Shown: positions 21,506 to 34,598 of the stretch, piece by piece
Layout of the letters: each line of letters starts with the position of its first letter
Numbering within the stretch: the first letter of the stretch is position 1
DNA from: Adineta ricciae
Lineage: Eukaryota > Rotifera > Eurotatoria > Adinetida > Adinetidae
Reading direction: 5' to 3'
Assembly: GCA_905250025.1 (NCBI GenBank)
Contig: CAJNOJ010000089.1
Span: 305,924 to 369,923 of the forward strand
Length of the DNA: 64,000 nt
Notes under the pieces: model-generated
The model's database searches: none
The model's input: the letters and a program-made list of their open reading frames with translations, nothing else
What the model was told of the DNA's origin: nothing
Translations under genes and position numbers: made by a program

Positions 21506-24500
21506 ACTGATTTAAAAAATTCTCAAGATTTCAAATAGATCAATATGATCAATAAGAAGATGTTTGAGTTGATCTTTTATTGATCGAGTTGGATTTAATG
21601 TGACTAAACGTTGAACGAAGGAATTCGGTAATTGATAAACTTTCGCTTCATCTTGAGCGAGTAAAAGTTGATCAAAATAATAATGAACGAATAAATGTCG
21701 ATTGCTGAGAATTGATTTTATATATTCTTTATAAACACTTTTCTCGTGCAATTGTTTCATTGCTTGATTTAGTAGTTCATCATCCGGGATTTCTTCATCA
21801 GTTTGACTACGTTTTATTGTTGCATCACGAACTTGACGAATGTTTTCATATTCTATTGTTGCACATGGTAAACGTAAATTAAACAAGAGTGAAATCTCAA
21901 TAATATCTCGATTCATTATCGTTCGATCGACTGTTTCAAGTGTCGATATCAAAGCAGCGTACCAAATCTTATACAAATCATCGTGAATGATCTTATTTGC
22001 TTCATTCGAAAGAAAATAATAAGTGTCGATAAATGAATATTGTTCGAGATGACCAAAAAGAAGAAGGAGATACTTATCGTAGAAGGACGCAACAGTCGCA
22101 TGTAAAGCATCTTCAAATGAACGACACGATCCAATGATGGTTGAAGTTGTTAATAAATAACGTCGCCAATCTTTAACAGATGAAGCACACTTATCAAATG
22201 GAATAGTTTGAATTAACTTTGAAAGTAAATCTTCGATTATTGAACGAAGTTTTCTTTCGATTTCATTTTCTGTTTTTCGTTGTGTAAAACAATCGATAAT
22301 ACGATTTCGATATTCGTTGATTTTTTGTTCATCAAGCTGATTTACAACTGTATATCGCATTTTAGTCAAACAACGTCCAATGAGATTCGTGAATGAAATA
22401 TCCGAAATCCGACATATTGGATGTGCAATCAATTGAATATATGATGAATTGAAAAGAATCTCTCGCGGAAGAAGTTGATTATCATTGAGATTGTTAATCA
22501 TTATACTTGGCCAACCATTAAATATCACATCATTATCGATTCGAGTGAGTAAATTTCGTTGAAGATGAAAGATGACCCAAACACCACAATTACTGTCACT
22601 TCGATGTTCATTGAGTAGAATATGTTTCAGTAATAGAATGTGTTCATGTTCTTCATGATAATCTACACGAATAAGGAGAAGACGAGCTTTCCTTAAACGA
22701 TAATGTACTTTGATTTTATTTGTTAATTCAAGTTCAGTTTTGAAATTGTTCAATTTGATTTCTTCAATCGAATCACCATTGTTGATATTCTCAATTGTTT
22801 GATATAATTGAGTGTAAGTGTATATTACTTGGTTATCGATTACGTTCAATCTTAATGCTTTGTCTATAAAACGTGAAAAGGAGAGATTTTCATGAAATTC
22901 ATAGTATTGATCAATCAGTGATCGACTTTCATGAGTTTCTTTTAGAGACATGATCAATGGAAAATCAAATGAACTTGTATGTATCAATCTTTTCTTACAA
23001 AATGAGATAACTGCATTTGTATCCTCTTCATTGTCTTTTGAATTATCTTCAATGGAAATTCTTAAATATGTAAAAGCATCAATGACTAAATTATAAATAA
23101 AATCATTGCTATAATCAACAAACAAATGTTGTTCAAGTGGGAATTGTTCGTTAATATCTGTTATTAAGAGTTTATTGGTCCATGAGATTAAATTCAATGC
23201 AACTGTTCGATGTCGTCGATGAACAAGACTTTCCATATTGATAACATGTTTTTCGAAACGATTGAGAAATGGTGGATCACACTTGTCAACATCTTGTTGT
23301 CGAACGAAAACAACACAATAAAAATTTTCATGAACAAGACAACGTGGATGATAAAGAGGACCTAATGGAATACGACAATATTGTTTATTCCCGGAAACAG
23401 CAAAACTTTGATTGAATAAATCGTAAAGATTATCATAGAGATGACCCATTCGACGCATTACCAATGTCACTGGAGTTTCAGCATAAAGAATAATATCCAT
23501 CAATACTCGATAATTGTATTGTTCGGTATACACACTACCTTCAACTAAATCTCCTGAAAAACTACTACCAATTAGAGTGCGAACTGGAGGTGGTTGAAAT
23601 TTATTAATGATGTATTGTTCAGCATAATCAATGACACTTTCATTTTCACCAATTAACATTAAATATCGACCAGAACGTGATGACATACATTGATTGAGAA
23701 TATCATTGAATGCCGGTGATGTTTTATATTGTTCATATAAATACATTTTATTCAGGTGCTGACAAAAATCATGCCACATGTAATGTGATCCATCGAAACT
23801 TCCATCAAAATTGACTGTTAGTTGTTGTCGAATTTGCTGATAAATATTACCATTTTCTTTCTCTAGAACTAATTCACGAATAACTCCTTTGATTAACGAA
23901 TAAAAATCTCGTAAGCCAAAATAATTATTATATTGTGGTCGTACTCGAATATATTCGTACAGACTGAAATAAGCTGCAGCCAGACTATTGATAAGTTCAT
24001 CATCAATTCGTGCGATTTGATTTTGAGTAGATATCATTGACTGTAAAATGGCTTTTGCTGTTGATTGTAAATCAGTCACGTCGGGATCCGGACAAGCGAG
24101 ATAGAGAGCACGATTCATTTTCGATGCGTCAAGACGCCAATTTGATAAACCAATAAAAGCGTGTCGACAAGCCTCAACTTCAAGTTCACTATGAAGTACT
24201 TTCAATGCATTATGTGGAGACAATTCAGCAAGACCAATTTCATCAAAAACAATCACTGGTAGAAGATCGCTTTCGCTTTTCGCTTTCCTATATTTATCAG
24301 CACGTTGAAATACTTTGATTATACTATCCGATGTGCAATTTTGTGAACCTTGGAACGAAACAGAAACTAATTCAGGTAATGTTTGAAAGTATGCATTTTT
24401 CGATTTCTTTCCTTTAAGATTACTAAGGACAATTTGAACTGATGATGTTTTACTACAACCAGGTTTGCCACATAGAATTACTGGAATTCGATTGGTGATA

Positions 24501-27500
24501 CATGCAATCAGCACAAATATGTTATCGGTTAATGTTCGATTCGTTGCGGTTCCCGACGGAAGTTCCATTAAATCAACGAGCTTCTTTTCTTCGCTTCGTA
24601 GAGTTTCGACTAATGACCGACCAGTGTAATTACCGTCAGAAGTGAGCGCTTTTTGTATTTCTTCAATGTATGTTTGACGTTCTGTAGGACCGTTCAAACG
24701 GAAGAAATAGCAGAGTGAAAGAGCAATCAAAGTAGAGCGGCTGAGTACATCGATTTTGTTTTTCAACAATTGTTCTTCACCTTCACGAATGCAGATCGAT
24801 TTTAGAAACCAGTTGTAAAGACGACAGAATCGTGCCACATCACGCAATGATACACTGCTCACATCTTCGTGATCGCGAAAGAATTGTTGTGAAACTTGGA
24901 TTAAAAGTGCCGTTTTCTCAAACCAAATCGAATCACTATGAAGTTGTTCACAAGAATTCAACATTGCTCGAACATATTTCATTTCTGTCACTGAATCAAG
25001 ATAGCCATAATCCCATACATATTCGAGCATTGTTTCTGGAATCGGTACAACTGTATAAAGTAAAGCCATACTGCCCACAATATGCGTTAACCGTTGCGTT
25101 TCATATCGATCTTTTTTAATTCCAATCTCATCATCAAATATTGCTTTCGGATTCTTTCGTCGTTGTGGATTACAAGCACCTAATATGACTAAATTCTTCG
25201 GTAATGATTCACCTAATAATGTTCGTTCACAAGTTATTTCTTTGAATAGACCAATACTTGATGTTGTGTTGAATTCATCCAAGAATACCCATAATCGTTT
25301 ATTGGAATTCTGTCGTAAAAATTCATTGGCTTTAGCAATAAAATCTTTCATTGTTTCAATAATTTTTTCGTTTGTAATACCCGCATGAATACGAAATATG
25401 GCCAATTCATCATTGAGAATCTTTTGACATAAGAATTGGATCAACGCTGTTTTCCCACATCCTACAATATGAAAGAAAGATGAAAAGTTCGAAAAGTATT
25501 ATGTTTAGAAAATTCTCACCAGTTTCACCCATTATTAACACAGGAATATGACTTTGAACACGTAAATAGATTAACAACATTTTAATATAATTGTCAGGTG
25601 TCAAAACATATTCCGATTTGATTTTGTCACCTAATCTTTCAATAATTTTGTCAACAGCTTCACTCTTGGCTTTATTTGGGTTACATAAAACATTTTTAGT
25701 TGGACAATTCGTACAATTGAGAATATTATTTTCGAATTGAGTAAAACAATTTGGACAGATCGGTTTACTGTAATATTTCTTCGACAGTGAAGCCAGTTTC
25801 ACAAAGAATTCTGCATGTTTTAACTTCGTGTAATCGGGCAAGAGATTTTGTTGTGGTAATTTGATTTGTTTCAATATTGCATTGAAAATCTCGAATTCTT
25901 TTTGAAGAGATTGTGAAACATTATCGACAGTTTTGTAAACAAATATTGGATCATGAGAATCGCTAAATACAACAGTAAATGGTTGTGATTTATCCCATCG
26001 TACAATGGCATCACTAAATGTAGGTGAATCATCATCAGTTGATCGTTGATTTTTACGAACAGATTCAACAGATAAAGATGTAAATTGATTCGATGATTGA
26101 AGAAGAGTTTGAAGTATATTAATACGTAGTTGAGTGTTGTTCACTTCTTGCATCATTTCAACAATGAAATGGCCACATCGAGAGAATCCATCGAATAAAC
26201 TTTCGTAAACAGAAATAAATATCGATAGTTGTGTCCAAGTTATGTAATCGGAATTTTTTCCTTGGAGAAAATGTTTTTGTAAGATTGTTACACATTTCTC
26301 TGGGCCCAATTGAGTTATGTTTTCTTTGGTAATATTTTGTTTGATGATTGCTCCGTTATCAATCGCCTGAAGGTAATTTACAACTAATTGAAGTGATGCC
26401 ATATTTTCTACTTTTAACTGATGGAGATCCATTGTTTCAATACGGTGACATGGTAAAAATTGAAGTATAGTAATCTTGTTATATGCAGTAAGTGAATGTG
26501 GTGATGAATCGAGTTCAATATAGATTGGAATATCAACTGGTATATAAACAGCTTCTTGACCAAAACGAAATCTACGGAAAAGTAATAGACAATACAAAAG
26601 TTCATTTAGTTGTTGAATATTATCGACAATTCCAATATCTATATGAAGAGCTATATTGATTGGGATCATTTCTTGTCCGATAAATCGTAATCGTTCAGCT
26701 AATGTATCAACATTGATATTTCCATTAATAGAGAACTTGACATAATGTTTCTGATTACGTTGAATTTCATTTCGTATGTATGTTGATTTGCCGAGACCTG
26801 CAATGCGTGATGTGATCAAAGTACAATTTCCCATCACAAGTGTTTTAATCATCTCATGTAGTGCGGCTTTAACGAGTAAGTTCTGATTCTGTATTATAGT
26901 AACAGCATCTGATGCTTTTAAAGCGTTCACCAGTTGTAAACGAACTGTCAACTCTGTTGTGACAATACCTAAATGGAAGAGTTGTTTCGGCTGTTGTTTA
27001 ATGAATTTATATAAGAATTTTGTCAATTGATCTTGAACCAATGCTGGTAAGAGTTCAGGTCGAATTAACTGGTGTAAAATTCCTTGGGAATATAAACAAC
27101 GATAGGCGAATGCGCGCATTTCAATCCAATTTGTTGTATTTGAACAATAGAATATATTATGAACCTGTGGGTGCACTTTGGTTAACTCAAATAGAGAAAG
27201 TATACCACATAAAATACCTTCATAGGATGTTTGAATGACTAAAACCTTGTTAAATGATGAATTTTCAACTTTCACGTTTGTTTTATACTTTGTCCTTTGA
27301 GCCTCGAGTATTCGAGCAATATTTTTCAAACGTTCATGTGGTTGTTCACTTCTTTCTGTCAAAAATTTTCTTTCAATTTGTTTTGGATCAATACCGATAA
27401 AATTCAATAAATGAAAACCGAGATGATCATCTGAAGCAGATTTTCGATACAAATAGTCTTCAACGGTCCAAAATTGTTGATTAACAAAATAAGTCAAATC

Positions 27501-30500
27501 GATATATTCTTTGTACATCTCACATAAATTGTTTTCCCAATCGGTAAGCAATGTTTCAAGTGATGAATTGAAATCCGATAAATTCTGATAGTTGCCAGCA
27601 ATACAAGTAAATTCACTTTTAGCAGAAAGATATTTGAGCACAAATGGATGACCGGTCATATTCAATGATGTTAAATGTGTCAAGACTGTCTCGATAACGG
27701 AAACCATATTGATAAACGATTGAAGATCACGAATTTCTTGTTCTGAATCTTTTCTTATTTTATTCGTACTATTCGTAGAATATTGAATAAGACGAGCGCG
27801 GTCGCAGAGTTCACTCAAATCGGCATAACGCATTGTTTGTTGTTTGCAGAAAACATCAAATCGATATTCAATCCGTCCATGTAGATTTACCGGTGTTTGA
27901 TCAAAATTGAACGAAGCATTTTGTACGATGTCGAATATATATCGTCGTTTTGATTGTTCCTTATTTGTTAAATCCATATGAACACGTTTTATACTGGTTA
28001 ATGACTTCGAACATGATTCGAAACATTGAATTATATTTGGACTTTTTTCATCTTTCTGTTTCTCTTCAAAACACAAGATTATTCGATGAATTTCATTTTG
28101 TAACGATTGGTTTTTGTGTCCTGATTTGATATTTGCATAGATTTGATCAAGAAAGTTCTTTATTAGTACAAGATCAAGTATGATCTTTGTACTAATCAAT
28201 GTTTCATCCCAATCATTGACTGCTTCAAGTAAATTGTCAACGTCAGTTACAGGTAATTTGTGAAGAAATGTAATTAGTTCATCTGATATTTTGTATTGAC
28301 TGATCAGATTGAGTACTTGACGTGGATATTTCCTCAAATAATTTTTAGAAAAATATTCATATACTTTGTAAATCTCATCGCCTGTTTTGTTCTCATTAAG
28401 TTGTTCAATACTGTTGAATAACAGACGTGTTTCATCATCTAGTAATACTTGAAGATATGTCAAAAGGTTAATAATACCTTGACAAATACAAATGAAATTC
28501 TCTCGATCTTTCCAAAAGCCGAGAATTTGTTTTAAAATCGGAACAACTGCGGCGTCAAGTAGTGGTTTGAGAATATCAAAATCATAATCGATATAATGTA
28601 TGTCGGGGAATGAATGAATCCAATTAGAAATAAGTAATGTTTTCCAATTGCTACAAATGTCTTTCAATCGAGTTGTGAAAAGATCAAATATTTTCTCGGC
28701 CTGTAACAACAAACCAGAGCAAGTCATAGAGTCCGATGCTTCTTGTGCATTCGTATCTTTTGTTAGTGGCACTGCTAAAACAAAGTAGACCATAATTTTT
28801 TGACGTATTTTTTCAAATCTTTTAGGTCTTTCTATGACGATCAGTAACATATCATATATTTATAAAACTCCCAATAACGAAAAAATCGAAGTCTGAGTGA
28901 TGCATTTCGTGTTGAACACAGAAAAGCTGGTCAAAGGTCCGATGAAAATATCATAGCTCAGTCTCAGAAGACCACAAACAAAAATTTTTTGAGGTTTTTA
29001 ACTACTTCAGTATACTGACATTTATGGGCAATCATTTCATTTACTTACATGTCATTGTTTCCTGACGAAATAAATGCCAGACGTTTGATTTGGAATAAGG
29101 ATCGAGGCGTTGAGCAATTGGTACAATTTTTTCCATTTCTTCTGATATTGCAATAGATCGAATAGTTTGGTTGACGAATGAATTATCGATATTTTTCAAA
29201 AGATCTTTGTAATGTTGTTTATCTGTTGCATTTGAGCAATAAATATCGATACATGATGAGATCATCTCTGTGATTTGCAGTTTTTTTTTCAGATTATCAT
29301 TTTCTTTATTGATTAATGTGTTCATCTCAAATTTTTTAGATGATACTTCACCAATATGCGCCCAAACTTCGAGAGCAACTGCACGCTGCTGCTCTGTATA
29401 ATTATTCCATGTTGAAAGGTCATTCAATTGCATTCCTTTTTCTTCCCAACTTGTGGATAGAACGAGTAATCTATCAACAATATACTGACGTATGCGAGTA
29501 GTTTTAAAAGAGGGCAGAAAAATAGCTGAGTAAGTAAATGATTGACTATCGGGTTTATAAAATACATCTTGTAGGATTTCATCATCCTCAATTTGAATAT
29601 CTTCACATGCCATTTCAATTAATTCGCGTAGAATTCCATTTTGATATTTGGTTTTGTCATCAAAGCGTTTTAATATATGTAAAGGATTTGCTGGATTTTC
29701 CAATTCTTTGAAACTGTCTTTATACGCATTTAAAACGTTTGTTTTATATTTCAATTTGAACGCATTGAGAAATTTTGGACTTTGAACCAGTAACACACTC
29801 TTTTCCATCTCTTCTATTATTAGTTCTAAACAAATAAATGGATTGACGCAAATTACATAGAGATACTAGAAGTGATTTACTTTGTTCAAAGCAGAACTCG
29901 GCCATATGCTTAATAAAGTGCTCAGCGTATGAATGTCCATCAGTGATTGAGATCAACTTATCGATTTCTTTAATAATTTCGATCATTAAATAAGATTTGT
30001 GTGTAAAACATGTGGTCCAAGCTTTGAGAAGTTCTTTGAACTCGTCAGCATTGAATATCAATTGCTTCTTGTCATTCGGTGCCATAAAAGCTGAAAACCA
30101 CCGTTTATAGAACTCAACGGAATTAGAATGATTGCCGTTTGTAAGAATTTTACACAGAAATTCTTTTCTTTTAACATGAAATAGAATATTCGATTTCTCG
30201 GACAAAATAAATATCTCACGAATCGAATCAAAATCGTCAATAGTGATTTTGAGTGTCGACATGTATTCCTTAATTTTTTCTCGTAGTGGAACACTTGCAT
30301 CGATAAATGAATGAATCATTCTGAGATCTGGATTGGTATCATCTGATGACGTGTGTCGAAGAAATTTCAAAAGATGTGTTATACTTTTGAGATCAACTAA
30401 AATATTTGAAATACAAATAACTATTTGAATTTCCTTCAACGAAGTCTACTTACTGAGAAATCGACCTTGCACAGCAGTATTATCAAAATGTGTACTAAGC

Positions 30501-31866
30501 CTGCTGATGAAATTAACGGAGTGTGATAATGCAGGAATAACTTCTTTGATATACTTCAAATATGCTTCAAACAACATTGGTTTTAAAGGAATACGATCTA
30601 TTAACGCATCACAACTGTCCAGTGCTAATAGTTGAAGCCACATTGATTCAGGCATTTGTTCCTCTAATCCGATATTTTCGAAAAAGTCGATGATCTTTTT
30701 AACAATATAAAGGCGTGCTGTCTGGATTGATGCATCCAGGAGCAACTCAAGTGGATTTTTGCTTGGTGTTTTATTTATCCTATTGAGTAATTGAATGCAT
30801 ATTAGAATACTTATACCATTATTAAATGAATTCCGTTCGTTTTCTGTCAAATAACTGATTACATCTTTAAGGGACTTTTTAAGTTCACTCATGATAAAAG
30901 TTGTGAAGCACTCTGTGGAGTGATCAAATGCCTCATAATTTTGCTTGTCAATTGGCAAAACTCCGATCATAAGAACGACTTGTTTGATTCCAATAGCTTT
31001 ATTTGTAGTGTTCTTCAAACTATATACAATATAGCTGTTACATTCACTGATGAAACCGGTGCAAAAGTCTTTATCGAAGGAACGGCCGACAATGGCCACT
31101 CTAAACTGCTCCATGAATTCATTGAATATGTCGTATGTCGACTGTTGCAGAAAGAAACATGTCAATAAGCAAAGTTGACTCCAGAAAGGTACTTCTGATC
31201 CTAAAAGTAAAACAGATGATTTTCCTCGACTATCCCCTGTTGTTTTTACTTACCTGGTAGGTGGTATGGGGTGTATCCCTTTTTAAAGTGAACATCGAAT
31301 AGAAATTCACAGGAGCAGCGACGAGGATCGCGTAAGACTCGTTTCATTTCGATATCTTCATGGCTGAAAAGCCTGAGTCGATAGTCGATTATGTGATGCA
31401 ACTTGTTTTTATATAGAACACATAATTCGCCAGCATTGTTGTATACTAAATCAAGCTCGAGATTGAAAATATGTACCTTATCATTGCCCTTTTCCTTGTT
31501 TATGGCGCGTTGTGCAAAATCAAGCTTTACATTTTCGGAGAAGTGGCCTTCAATCCGAATGTTTTCTTTCGACTTTGTATAACGTAGTAAAAACAAGCGC
31601 ATTTTGAAATTCGTCTGCATTGAACTATCTAACTGAAGATTCGCTTCATGCGGAGTGTTCGACGTGTTCATTTTGTCCTTCTGGTTTGTATCAATCACTG
31701 TTGTTGTCGATACTGCGTCACAATAAACATCATCATCGTCACCACCGCTAACAGTATGAACTGTTTGCTTGTCTTCTTCTAAAGGTTTCAATTCCTCATG
31801 TTCATCAATATGAATTATATTGACGTACTCATCGTGTACGTTTACCCTACCTGATGACGAAGTCAT
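17267..31866 (-). CDS. RNF213: RNF213-like giant AAA+ protein with RZ finger (whole gene, six exons)
   Basis: Exons: 31866-31254, 31200-30454, 30396-29881, 29825-29045, 28827-25520, 25461-17267. The introns are 53, 57, 55, ~217 and 58 bp; the fourth junction is my best guess. The join is phase-consistent and gives 4,720 codons, close to animal RNF213 (about 5,200 residues). It has dynein-like tandem AAA units: GETGCGKT (~1985) with LDEFN (~2050), and GKPGCSKTS (~2322) with VIVFDEIGLAELSP (~2394). The latter is a hallmark of RNF213. An RZ zinc finger lies at ~3933-3964. RNF213 proteins are cytosolic ubiquitin ligases acting on bacterial LPS, lipid droplets and viruses. Oddities: a TAA at codon 3305 (21512-21514), and no RING that I can find. 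Either a nonsense allele or two separately translated halves. Confidence 0.85.
21512..21514 (-). other. In-frame TAA inside the RNF213-like gene
   Basis: The only stop in ~8.2 kb of exon 6 before the true end. The frame is the same on both sides (LRIF, stop, ISMQLVEEQ). No credible intron spans it: the nearest acceptor (AAATCAG) has no good donor nearby. Confidence 0.8.
21515..25461 (-). CDS. RNF213-like exon 6, first part: catalytic AAA pair and start of E3 region
   Basis: Runs from CGKTALIQF to LFEILRIF before the TAA at 21512-21514. It contains Walker B LDEFNTT with the sensor-like GACNPQRRKNP, then GKPGCSKTSS and VIVFDEIGLAELSPHNALKVLHSELE with GLSNWRLDASKMNRA. The latter closely follows the RNF213 AAA4 pattern. 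Further units (LMLIGENESVIDYAEQY) lack a P-loop. The C-terminal ~500 residues correspond in position to the start of the E3 module but show no C3HC4 spacing. Confidence 0.85.
25520..28827 (-). CDS. RNF213-like exon 5: stalk and first AAA units
   Basis: Residues ~886-1988. The first ~650 residues are helical and poorly conserved, as expected for the arm/linker region. At ~1563 a GLGKS P-loop-like motif (CTLITSRIAGLGKSTYI) marks a degenerate AAA unit. At ~1909-1927 there is a CPNC...CTNC pair resembling a small zinc ribbon. Then TPDNYIKMLLIYLRVQ leads into IPVLIMGETG at the exon end. The Walker A is split by a 58-bp phase-1 intron (donor GTGAGA, acceptor TTGTAG) and completed as GETGCGKT by the next exon. 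Confidence 0.85.
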
Positions 31867-33069
31867 GTATGGTGATATTGTTTTTACTTAATGATTGTTT
31901 GGAAATATGATTAAATTAAACTATAATCTATAATATAAAATACTTTTGTGCTCATGTTTTTCATGCATGTAGAAGTCGAAGAGACGTTTCAAGTTTTCAA
32001 CTTGAGAGTGTGGGTGTGGGGTGAATGTGGCAAGCCTATAGTCAAATGTGGTTGATGCGGTTAGCATAACAGTGAAATCTGGATTAATGATAATCCAAGT
32101 TTGGAAGTTTAAAACTCGAATCGAATTAACGATTTTTACAATATTCTTAACATAAAAACCATAAAAAGTCCACTTCAGACCTCTACGTACAGAGAATGTG
32201 GGTATTTAGCCAAGTAGACGTGTATGTTGGATATTTCAAATGACTATGAAAAGACAAAAAAGAATGTCGTATGAAGAAAATGTTGAAAGAATCGAAAAGA
32301 TACGTGGAAAGTAGCTCGCTGTTCTCGACATTTTTCCCATTCAACATTTTTTCTTTCGATATTTTTATAACCACTCGATATTTCAAAGATAACAACTTTG
32401 TCAAAAACACCTTAGGTAAACTATGAATCACTAAAAGTAACAAAAGAATAAACGTAGATAGAGATTCATATCTTCTATTGTATATTTTGTGTACATACCG
32501 TAACGCCTATCACTAAATATGAAGTAGTATTGACAATCGAGATGAAACGGATCGATTATCTGCAATTTAGTTTACTTTGAAATTACTAGCAGATCTTTTT
32601 TAAGAATAGATAGTGTTAGTGTTTGAAACAAATGAAGTAGTTCTTAAATAACGTATTTTGCGAGTTCTTTTACGACATAGAATACCTTTGGGCAGGATTC
32701 GGCTTCTTCCTGAGCCGATTCATTTCATCGTAGGTTCCAATAGTACTAACACTGGTTCCAAGCACAACTTGATGAGTTCTATCGGCTCCAATCATAAGAT
32801 TTTCACCCACACTCACACCCTCAAGTTGTGCTTGGAACCAGTATTAGTACTGTTGGAATCTATGGTAAAACAAAATGTGCTTCTTTTCATTGTATAACAG
32901 CTTGTCTGTGTTTGTGCCATTATCAAAAGACAAATGCCTAAATGATAGAAACTGAAGATATCGCAGGGTTCTCAAATGCTATAATATATGAGGTAGATGT
33001 GAGATCTATTATGTCCAAATCCGTTAACAATAAAACTACAGAAATAGTTGATAGTGGTTACAAATAGTC
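31867..33069. other. Intergenic; likely 5' region of the RNF213-like gene
   Basis: AT-rich, no gene supported. It contains the inverted repeat at 32735-32858. An open frame at 32658-32897 is explained by that repeat. Confidence 0.5.
32735..32858. repeat. 36-bp inverted repeat with 52-bp spacer
   Basis: Arms 32735-32770 and 32823-32858 are reverse complements with two mismatches (core GGTTCCAAGCACAACTT). They could form a long hairpin or be a small fold-back element. No flanking target duplication is evident. Confidence 0.75.
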
Positions 33070-34240
33070 CGATACGTGGTGGCGTCACTTAGGATCGCAT
33101 ATGATTGAAAGCTGCATGACTACGTGGTTGAATTCAAATGAGGGTCATGCAGAAGATATTTGTATTGGACTTCAACATTTTAAGGATATAGATCCTTGTA
33201 TCAATTTGTTACTGTTGTCAAAGATGAAAAAAATTGTTAATTGTTTCCGATGCTTTTACTCAACAAATTATCATATCGTGTCCGTCGGCGAAGCGTCGCA
33301 AACAAATTCAACCTATATTATTGAGAATAGTATAACACAATACGAAGAATCGAAACGACAATGTGGAAAATATAGAAGGAATTTCTGCAAAAATATTCCA
33401 CATCCTTAAACATGATATTTATTTAGCAGGAAGACATTTATCACCTTTACAATGCCAGTTTCAAGTCAAGATTTGCCTAAAAAAATTGAAAAGATGCATC
33501 CATGAAAGCCTCCGACAATGGCATTTACTATGTGCTGAGGACATGGATTATTCAATAAGGACTTTGCATCGCTAATACAAAGAAAAAATGGTCTTTTGAG
33601 CATGTTTTCTCTACAAGTCTTGATAAAGTATCTCACGCTGTTGCTTACAGTTTCGCAGACGATCGAAGTAAATTAGATGTATACTCTTTGGAATCGGAGT
33701 TCATCCGTCAGTCTATTTAATACTATTTACTTCTGCAGCTAATGTTGGCCATTTGGTCAACACCGAAGAAGAGATTTTCTTTTTAATATATACTGTTTCT
33801 CGAGTTATGAAAATGAAGGAAATTTTGCGTCAAGTATGGCAAATCGATCTGAAATTAACAGATGATAATGATTCGCACCTGACTCAATTAACTAATTACC
33901 TCCGAAATGATCTTGAAGATGAGACTGGGTGGTATTGAAAGGGTTCATTGATGTACAAGATGTGTCAGTATCATCGAGCCGCAGATGCTTACGAGACATT
34001 TCGAGCAACGATTCACGTCATTATTTCTAGCATATACTAATTTGGCTATAACACATCGATCCATGAGAAATGATTCCGCTGCACTTTCTTATTATGAAGA
34101 TATGCTTCAACTTAAGCAAGAATTTCGCCCGTCTAATCATCCTAGCTGCACAGTAATATCCAACAATGTAAATATTGTACATCATGCATTCAGACATGTG
34201 TTGGCGTATCGATCTTACTTCACCTGATCGCATACTAGAA
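33070..34240 (+). pseudogene. ADP-ribosyltransferase/TPR gene, heavily decayed (copy 3)
   Basis: The same order of segments as the 9 kb copy, but more diverged. It runs from a 'CM..WLNSN.GHAEDI' start through 'VSVGEASQTNSTYI', remnants of the ART domain (with the R-x-x-x-Q region and S-x-S region disrupted) and 'QVWQIDLKLTDDNDSHLTQLTNYL', to TPR remnants (AALSYYEDMLQLKQEF). Frames change at least five times and large parts of the catalytic domain are missing. It is clearly older than the copies at 6.5 and 9 kb. Confidence 0.75.
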
Positions 34241-34598
34241 ATCGATATAAATCATAGTTTTTGTCACACACTTCTCGCTAGGATTCTTCTGCAGCTGCAG
34301 ATCGGCAACGCTTCGTCATTTGATAGGTTCTATAGAATCAAAAGCGTTCTCTCGATTCTCTTTAAATCTTAATATATCAAATAAAACATCAACAACAACA
34401 AAAAGTGGCTACGGCAGAAGTCAATTGTTTTTTAAATATTCTAAGAGCAACAATGTCGACATGCACAGCAACTCCAAGAAGATTAAAGCTTGAAACAAAC
34501 TTTAAGGTTATAGTGGAATTTCTTGTTCGCTCCCCATGCGAACATAATAAGTCTCATCACTCTATGTCATTATATCCCTTCAACGCAAGTTCCAAAGA
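34241..34598. other. No gene seen
   Basis: Short AT-rich spacer between the ADP-ribosyltransferase relic and the 7TM gene, which converge. Confidence 0.5.

Noticed and set aside
32658-32897. 79-codon plus-strand frame
   Set aside because: Mostly made of the 36-bp inverted repeat and its spacer; no family.
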